From Rhodeus uyekii (taxonomy: Eukaryota; Chordata; Actinopteri; Cypriniformes; Acheilognathidae): a stretch of DNA of 64,000 nt. The notes beneath the pieces were generated by a model that did no database searches, was not told the origin of the DNA, and saw only the letters and a list, made by a program, of their open reading frames with translations. The stretch's first letter is position 1, and each line of letters begins with the position of its first letter. This document shows positions 58,567 to 64,000 of the stretch, piece after piece. A program made the position numbers and the translations under genes. Where the stretch lies: NCBI GenBank assembly GCA_037043235.1, contig JAWRVZ010000024.1:6016501-6080500 (forward strand). The letters are read 5' to 3'.

Positions 58567-58914
58567 AAATTTAATAAATAAATGCTGTATAATTTTAATA
58601 AACGCTGTATAAGTGCTGTTCATTTTGTAAAGTGTTACAGTTTTGTATTCAGTATGTTTAGATTGTCACCATAATCCTAGTTTGAGAATTTGATAAACTA
58701 TTGTTAATTACTGAAGTAATTTAAATTTTGTATTTTATTTATTCAATAATTGTGATTTTAGATTACATGTTTTACATAATTTAAACACTATTAAATTATA
58801 TGTAAACAAATGCTGCAAATGGAAGTTTGAGATGATTTTAATTATTTTTTATACTGTTTATACTTATTTTATCTGCCAAAATAAAACTTAATTTTAAATC
58901 TTGAGCACGTCTTG

Positions 58915-59338
58915 ACTATTTATTGTTTGACTGTAATCATTTAGGAAATCTGTAAAATAAGTGTGTATCTGTAGAACTCTTAACACTGTCGTTTTATTGA
59001 AGGTGTTTGACTGTAATCATTTAGTAAATACCTGTAAAATAACAGTGTTTATCCATAGAACTCTTAGCAATATCAGTTAATTGAAAGTTTTTGACTGTAA
59101 TCATTTAGTAAATACCTGTAAAATAACAGTGTTTATCCATAGAACTCTTAGCAATATCAGTTAATTGAAAGTTTTTGACTGTAATCATTTAGTAAATACC
59201 TGTAAAATAACAGTGTTTATCCATAGAACTGTAAGCAATGTCATTTAATTAAAGGTGTTTGACTGTAATAATTTAGTAAATACCTGTAAAATAACAGTGT
59301 TTATCCGTAGAACTGTTAACACTGTCATTTAACTGAAG
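58915..59338. repeat. Tandem repeat, ~84-bp unit, about five copies
   Basis: Each unit starts tttgactgtaatcatttag and includes cctgtaaaataacagtgttt. Units three and four are almost identical. The array is cut by DIRS-2, and a diverged unit continues at 63050-63093. Confidence 0.9.
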
Positions 59339-59518
59339 GTTCCCTTTCGAGGGCGGGAACGAGACGGTGCATGGAAAAGATGCATTTGGGAACCTCCCCT
59401 TCACGTAAATTTCTGAAACCTTATAGGATAACGCCAGTTGACAACTGGCCAATTGTCGCGCGATGCGCTCTGGCTGTCAGACAGTATAAATAGCATAAGC
59501 GCGGCACTTGCGTCAGAT
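59339..59518 (+). repeat. DIRS-2 terminal inverted repeat, 5' side
   Basis: Matches the reverse complement of 62841-63010 closely; the outer tips differ. Confidence 0.92.
59483..59493 (+). promoter_or_regulatory. TATA box in the DIRS-2 terminus
   Basis: gtataaatagc lies about 60 bases before the gag ATG, placing a start site just inside the element. The mirror copy in the right terminus faces the other way. Confidence 0.55.
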
Positions 59519-59548
59519 TATTTCCTTCACACGGACTTATGAACAGTT

Positions 59549-60655
59549 ATGGAATCAACAGGAACTAAATGTAAGGTAAGTTGCGCGGGTCCCATTGACC
59601 CGCCGGATACTCACGCGTGCTGCGTCGTCTGTCTGGGTCTGGCCCACGCCGAGGATGCCCTGCTGGAGTCCTCCTGCGCGCACTGCGGGGATCTGCCGGG
59701 GTGCGCGCTGAGATCCAGGAGGGACATAGCGCGCAGTATCGCGGGGAAGGGGTCCGCTGCCGCCGTCGAGCCGCTGGCGGTCCCCCCCACACACTCGCGG
59801 GGTGACGGTGACGACGCAGCATGCCGTCCTCTGCCGTCTCCCCAATCACCAGTTCTCTTCGCGGACTTCCTCCCGGTCGAGGATGACAGAGACGTGGACT
59901 CGGTATCCCTCGCTGCATCAGACAGGGACTGGGCGGCGTCGGAGTGCCTCGACACAGAGGGCCCTCTAGACCTCCGGCAGGAGCTAGTCAGGGTCCTCGA
60001 GAGGGCAGTTAGAGAGCTGGACCTGGACTGGAGTGCTCCACAGGAGCCCGCGAGAAGTAAGCTGGACTCCTGGTTCCTCCAGTCCAGCCGCCAGCAAGCT
60101 GGAGCTAGGAGGGGATCCCCCCTTTTTTCCGTGCAATTGCTGGACGCCGGCAGCATGGACGCGGAGGATGTGAGGGACCTGAGAGCGACAACGTCGCTCT
60201 CATGGCAACCAAGCGGTCCGCGCAAGCCATCGGCCGCTCTATGGGTTTTTTTAGTGGTGCTCCTGAGGCACCTGTGGCTAACTCTGGCGGACCCGAGGGA
60301 CTCAGACCGGAAAATGCTCCTCAACGCACCAATTGCAGCCGCCGGCCTTTTTGATGGCGCAGTCGAGTCGGTTATGGAAAAATTTTCCGAGGCGCAAAAG
60401 CGCGCGAAAGCGATGAGCCACGTGATGCCGAGGCGCGCGTACCAGCAGCCCTCAAGGGCGCGGTCGGCGTCGGCGCCGCGCCTCCCCCACAGACCGGTGA
60501 CACAGCAATCGGCGGCTGCAGTTCCGGCGGCTTCTCGCCCGGAACCGGATGTCCGACGCAAGCAATGGGCGGGACCCGGGAAGAGGCGTCACGCGCCCAG
60601 GGGGGGCCCCCGTCGTGACGGCGCACAGCCTCCCGCAGGCAAGCCATCTTCCTGA
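59549..60655 (+). pseudogene. DIRS-2 gag with internal deletion
   Basis: 368 residues in one open frame. The start holds the Cys/His cluster (DTHACCVVCLGLAHA, then CAHCGDLPGC) shared with DIRS-1 gag. An acidic middle and LVRVLERAVRELDLDW follow. The FFPDLHTEV block and the helical part (about 120 residues, judged against DIRS-1) are missing between RRGSPLFSV and LLDAGSMDAEDVRDLRATTSL. After that come LRHLWLTLADPRDSDRKMLLNAPIAAAGLF and a basic tail. The frame is open, but the product would lack a conserved core. It overlaps the RT frame by about 107 bases. Confidence 0.8.
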
Positions 60656-61466
60656 CGGTCCCGTCAAGAGGAAGAGAGAGCTCGCGGGTGGGCCGCCCCC
60701 AAAACACCATGTTGTGCGTTATGTCCCCTCTGTTCGTATGGGCGACGATTGCAATGTGTGTGTGTTAAACCCGGTTTGTGTGGATGCAATAATAAAAACA
60801 AATGCTTGTTCACAAAAAGAGTTGTCTCTTCCTCATTCTGTCAGTGTTGTGTCGCTTGCCCTGCCCCAGAGCGGCGCGGAGCCACAGTATGCACTTGCTC
60901 CCTCAATAGTAGCCGACATTTCCCCGCCGCTCCCGACACTCGTCGAGCAGCGTGCAGCCTACCCTCCGCTTCATCATTTCCTGGAAGCTTGGAGGGCCAT
61001 TCCAGGCATCTCAGGTTGGTTGCTGGGAATAATTCAGCACGGTTATTCTCTTCAGTTCAGACGCAGACCGCCCCGTTTCACTGGTGTGGTCCCGTCTCTG
61101 GCGCTCCCTCAAAGCGCACCTGTTCTGAGACAGGAAGTTCACAGTCTGCTCGCGAAAGGAGCGATAGAGCGCGTCCCTCCGAGCGAGCTAGAGAGCGGAT
61201 TCTACAGCCGCTATTTCGTGGTGCCCAAGAAAGATGGGGGGCTCCGTCCGATTCTGGATCTGAGACCCATCAACCGCGCGTTCAAGATGGCAACGCTGAG
61301 GCAGATACTGGCACAGGTATGTCCCGGGGACTGGCTAGCGTCCGTAGATCTGAAAGATGCGTATTTTCATATTCAGATTGCGTCACGCCACAGGCGTTTC
61401 CTGAGATTCGCGTTCGAGGGCTCAGCATACCAGTATGCCGTGCTCCCGTTCGGGCTGGCATTGGGT
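60549..61466 (+). pseudogene. DIRS-2 reverse transcriptase, C-terminal part and RNase H deleted
   Basis: The frame holds ESGFYSRYFVVPKKDGGLRPILDLR, VSVDLKDAYFHI-type sequence (ASVDLKDAYFHIQ, first catalytic Asp) and VLPFGLAL, where homology stops at about 61466. The YIDD box and all of RNase H are absent. A gap of a few residues also lies between DLRPINRAF and KMATL. The open frame runs on to 61562 in unrelated sequence. It cannot be an active RT. Confidence 0.88.
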
Positions 61467-61520
61467 GTGCTGTGGTATAGCGGACACTGCGTATACCTTT
61501 CACGCAAGAGACCCGGGTTC
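61467..61520 (+). other. tRNA-like insert at the DIRS-2 deletion junction
   Basis: Between RT and recombinase sequence lies a stretch with an A-box-like tggtatagcgg, a ctttcacgc anticodon-arm-like part and a B-box-like gacccgggttcgaa. Together these resemble the middle of a tRNA (Glu/Asp type), without acceptor-stem ends. It is not a functional tRNA. Confidence 0.5.
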
Positions 61521-61533
61521 GAAACGACGACGA

Positions 61534-62302
61534 CGGGCAATCGATCGGGAGGCATCCACTAATGGTCAGATTTCTCAGAGGTGCGAGGAGATTACACCCC
61601 CCACGCCCCCCATCGGTTCCGCCGTGGGATTTGGCGTTGGTTCTGAGAGCTCTCTCTCTGCCGCCGTTCGAGCCCTTGGAATCGGTCGCGATTAAGGAGC
61701 TTTCACAGAAGACGGCGCTGCTTCTCGCACTGGCATCGGCTAAGCGCATTGGGGACTTGCATGCGTTCTCAGTGAGTGACGATTGTATTCGTTTCGGGCC
61801 CGGAGACTGCAGTGTTACTCTCCGGCCGAGACCTGGCTTCGTGCCAAAATCGCTCTCTACTCCATTTAAAGCGCAAGTAGTTTCTCTGCTCGCCTTGTCT
61901 TCAGAGCCGTCAACCTCACAGGACATCGGCGCTCAGAGGGCTATCTGCCCCGTCAGGGCTTTGCGTATTTACTTGGACCGATCCGCCACATTCCGACAGT
62001 CGGACCAGCTCTTTGTGTGCTATGGTGGCGCTACTAGAGGAAATGCTGTCTCTAAACAGAGGCTTTCTCACTGGATAGTGGACGCTATTGCTTTGGCTTA
62101 TGCGAATCAGGGACAGGAATGCCCTCTCAACATCAGAGCTCACTCGACGAGAGCTATTGCCTCATCGTGGGCCTGGTCTAGAGGTACGTCAATACAGGAT
62201 ATCTGTTTTGCTGCTGGCTGGTCTTCTCAGAACACCTTCGCCAGGTTTTATAAACTGGATGTTCCATCTTTGGCGTCTCAAGTGCTTTCGGTGAGTAATT
62301 GA
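61534..62302 (+). pseudogene. DIRS-2 tyrosine recombinase, N-terminus deleted
   Basis: Homology to the DIRS-1 recombinase resumes at SIGRHPLMVRFLRG (about 61538; the first ATG is at 61562). The catalytic domain is complete: Arg in SAKRIGDL, AHSTR (HxxR), AGWSS and the nucleophile in FARFYKLDV. The N-terminal DNA-binding part is missing, so recombination activity is unlikely despite the intact catalytic residues. Confidence 0.85.
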
Positions 62303-62680
62303 ATCAATTATTCCTGGGATATTGCTACTTTTCTCAAAATACAGTTGTTACCGCTTTGCTGTTGACGCTGGGGATTTCTGTACAGTAGTTTGTGCTTATG
62401 TGCTCACGGTCACCGCTTTGCCGTTGACGCTATGCGCTCACACTAGTTGTGCTTTAATGCTTTCTGAATAGTCACGTCTGCCCTGTAATAACGCAGCCCG
62501 CTATTTTTCATGCTGCTGATATGCAAATTTTGACAAGCTTTAGCTAAGATTTCATTGGCTTAGCTGCACCTATCAGTAGTGAGCACACGTGGCGACGTTG
62601 CCATTGGACGAGCTGTGTTTGGTGTATGTTTCCCTGTATCAGACTGGTCTAAGTCTCAATCACGGCGGGATTGAACACCG
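62303..62680 (+). other. DIRS-2 non-coding 3' region
   Basis: Between the recombinase stop and the internal complementary region. It contains a near-direct repeat, accgctttgctgttgacgct and accgctttgccgttgacgct, about 62 bases apart. Confidence 0.6.
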
Positions 62681-62792
62681 TTCCCAAATGCATCTTTTCC
62701 ATGCACCGTCTCGTTCCCGCCCTCGAAAGGGAACGTCTCCGGTTACTATCGTAACCTCCGTTCCCTGAGAGAGGCGGGAACGAGACGGTGCA
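62681..62792. other. DIRS-2 internal complementary region
   Basis: 62681-62734 is the reverse complement of the left tip, and 62732-62792 that of the right tip, sharing the aac at the joint. Confidence 0.92.
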
Positions 62793-62840
62793 ACGTCCGC
62801 CGTGTTCGTCGCTTGACCAGCTGTGCCGTGTTCAGTCATG

Positions 62841-63049
62841 ATTCTGACGCAAGTGCCGCGCTTATGCTATTTATACTGTCTGACAGCCAGAGCGCATCGC
62901 GCGACAATTGGCCAGTTGTCAACTGGCGTTATCCTATAAGGTTTCAGAAATTTACGTGAAGGGGAGGTTCCCAAATGCATCTTTTCCATGCACCGTCTCG
63001 TTCCCGCCTCTCTCAGGGAACGGAGGTTACGATAGTAACCGGAGACGTT
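62841..63049 (-). repeat. DIRS-2 terminal inverted repeat, 3' side
   Basis: Reverse complement of 59339-59518 up to the tip; the tip contains ggttacgatagtaacc, a near-palindrome. Confidence 0.92.
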
Positions 63050-63093
63050 TTTGATCATAATAATCTAGGAAAGATCCATAAAATATCAGTTTT

Positions 63094-63376
63094 ACACTGT
63101 AAAAAAAAAATCATAAAAAAACGGTAAATGACTGGCAGCTACGGCTGCCAAACAAAAACCGTAAAAAAAAGGTAAAATATCTTACTTTAAACACGGGAAA
63201 AATCTGTAAAATAACATGTTTTTTCACTACAATTTTTAATGAAAATTTCTGTAAAATTATTGTTTTTGCACTTTATTTGAATTAAGATATTTTACTTTAA
63301 TTTTATGGTTTTTGTTTGGCAGCCGTAGCTGCCAGTCAATTACCGTTTTTTTACGAGATTATTTTTTACAGTGTAC
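63094..63376. mobile_element. MITE with ~70-bp terminal inverted repeats
   Basis: acactgtaaaaaaaaaatca... and ...gattattttttacagtgt are inverted, with an inner block ggcagctacggctgcc paired with ggcagccgtagctgcc. 283 bp, non-coding. The tip is shared with the sequence at 53778. Confidence 0.85.
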
Positions 63377-63379
63377 ATA

Positions 63380-64000
63380 CAATACATGCGTACTTCAAAC
63401 CGCTTGTCGTCAAGGTCACAGGGATGCTGAAGCGTATTCCAGCGTCTCGGAGCAAAAGCAGAGAAACTTCCTGGACTTCTTCATCGATTTGGCTTAATCA
63501 TGTATCAGCACTAATGATACGCTTCCACCTACTGCAAATATACCAGGTGATTGTGAGATAAAGATAAAGAAAACAAGAAACAAAGTAACACTGATGCCAT
63601 TGTGAAATTTGAAGTCATAATTGTGAGACAAAGCCAAAATTGTGAGACATTCACACTTTTGAGATGTCGCAATTGTGAGATAAAGCCACATTGCTAGACA
63701 TAAAGTTGTAAATCACAAGAGATAAAGACACTGTTGCCTTTTTTATTAACTCTTGAAGCAAAAACAAGCATAAGAAGCCCATTTAATTTGATGATCAACA
63801 TAAACCCTTCCACTGTCTTCCAACGTTTCTGAAGATAAATGCTCAATGCTTTTCAGTGTCAAAAAATAAAATAAAAATCTGTCAGAACATGCTGTAACAC
63901 AATGCGCAAAATGCACCGTATGTGACTGCTTAGCTTCTCAGTTCAGGCCTCCCACTCAGTGCTTTGAAAGATGGTGGGAGAACCGGGGGAAGGACCATGT
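63380..64000. other. No gene seen
   Basis: Short frames only. A run of diverged aattgtgagacaaagcc units (63618-63700) is the only structure noticed. Confidence 0.45.

Larger units (their letters stand above)
59339..63049 (+). mobile_element. DIRS-like retrotransposon, internally deleted, termini intact
   Basis: 3.7 kb with inverted termini, an internal complementary region and shortened gag, RT and recombinase on the plus strand. Ends are set by the internal region, which joins the complements of GTTCCC (59339) and GACGTT (63049) through one shared GTT. The element is a different lineage from DIRS-1 (clear sequence divergence) and lies in the opposite orientation. Confidence 0.92.
53778..63090. 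mobile_element. Possible large class II element with subterminal arrays (hypothesis)
   Basis: The left end acactgtaaaaaaaaatcct matches the TIR of the MITE at 63094. Inside, a ~160-bp array (53859-54350) and an ~84-bp array (58915-59338, continuing at 63050 after DIRS-2) share, in opposite orientation, a core like ctgttattttaaggattata. Inverted subterminal arrays are typical of large DNA transposons. I see no transposase and the right end is not fixed, so this stays tentative. Confidence 0.35.

Noticed and set aside
61467..61520. A functional tRNA gene
   Set aside because: No acceptor stem, an irregular anticodon arm, and it lies inside a deletion junction.

Overview
The window looks like nuclear DNA of a teleost fish, most likely a cyprinid or relative. 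The evidence is the repeat content: a 5S rRNA-derived SINE3-type SINE, a tRNA-derived SINE with the common teleost 3' tail, Tc1/mariner elements, DIRS-type tyrosine-recombinase retrotransposons, a CR1/L2-like LINE, hAT-like MITEs, and long CA and AGC-type tandem arrays. I see no convincing host protein-coding gene. Almost every long open frame belongs to a mobile element or to a tandem repeat.

Layout. 1-2757: 3' part of a LINE with an uninterrupted endonuclease/reverse-transcriptase frame. 2.8-11.4 kb: old repeats, including a retrovirus-like gag remnant (5.8-6.1 kb, minus), a 334-bp hairpin MITE (7756-8089) and a solo LTR with a perfect 5-bp target duplication (10294-10708). 11.46-17.4 kb: a broken large palindrome overlapping a direct duplication. 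19043-24051: a structurally complete DIRS-like element on the minus strand with inverted termini, an internal complementary region, a frameshifted gag, and apparently intact RT-RNase H and tyrosine recombinase. 24-36 kb: MITEs, SINEs, a deleted Tc1-like element with both ends (29475-30420), two SINE3 copies and a direct duplication. 36549-39964: a second, near-identical but mutated copy of the LINE. 40-43.7 kb: an LTR fragment, a hAT-type MITE with 8-bp duplications, a LINE tail, and a Gypsy-type LTR with a primer-binding site. 43.85-48.26 kb: a 4.4-kb tandem array with an 18-bp basic unit, open on both strands. 48.3-53.7 kb: repeat fragments, a small hydrophobic open frame and a long CA tract. 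53.78-63.1 kb: what may be one large class II element with inversely related subterminal arrays. It holds a promoter-like CpG/CCAAT segment with two exon-like pieces, nested MITEs, a solo LTR, and a second DIRS-like element (59339-63049, plus) that is internally deleted but keeps its termini. 63094-63376: a MITE sharing the TIR of that large element.

How the parts relate. The two DIRS elements share one plan: gag, then overlapping RT-RNase H and recombinase frames, with inverted termini plus an internal region complementary to both ends, which in this class templates a circular DNA intermediate. The first could supply RT and recombinase; the second keeps the terminal structures but has lost coding sequence, so it could be mobilised only in trans. 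The two LINE copies are almost identical in their shared 2.7 kb, which points to recent activity. All assignments rest on reading motifs and internal comparison; no database search was possible, and family names are from general knowledge of these element classes.
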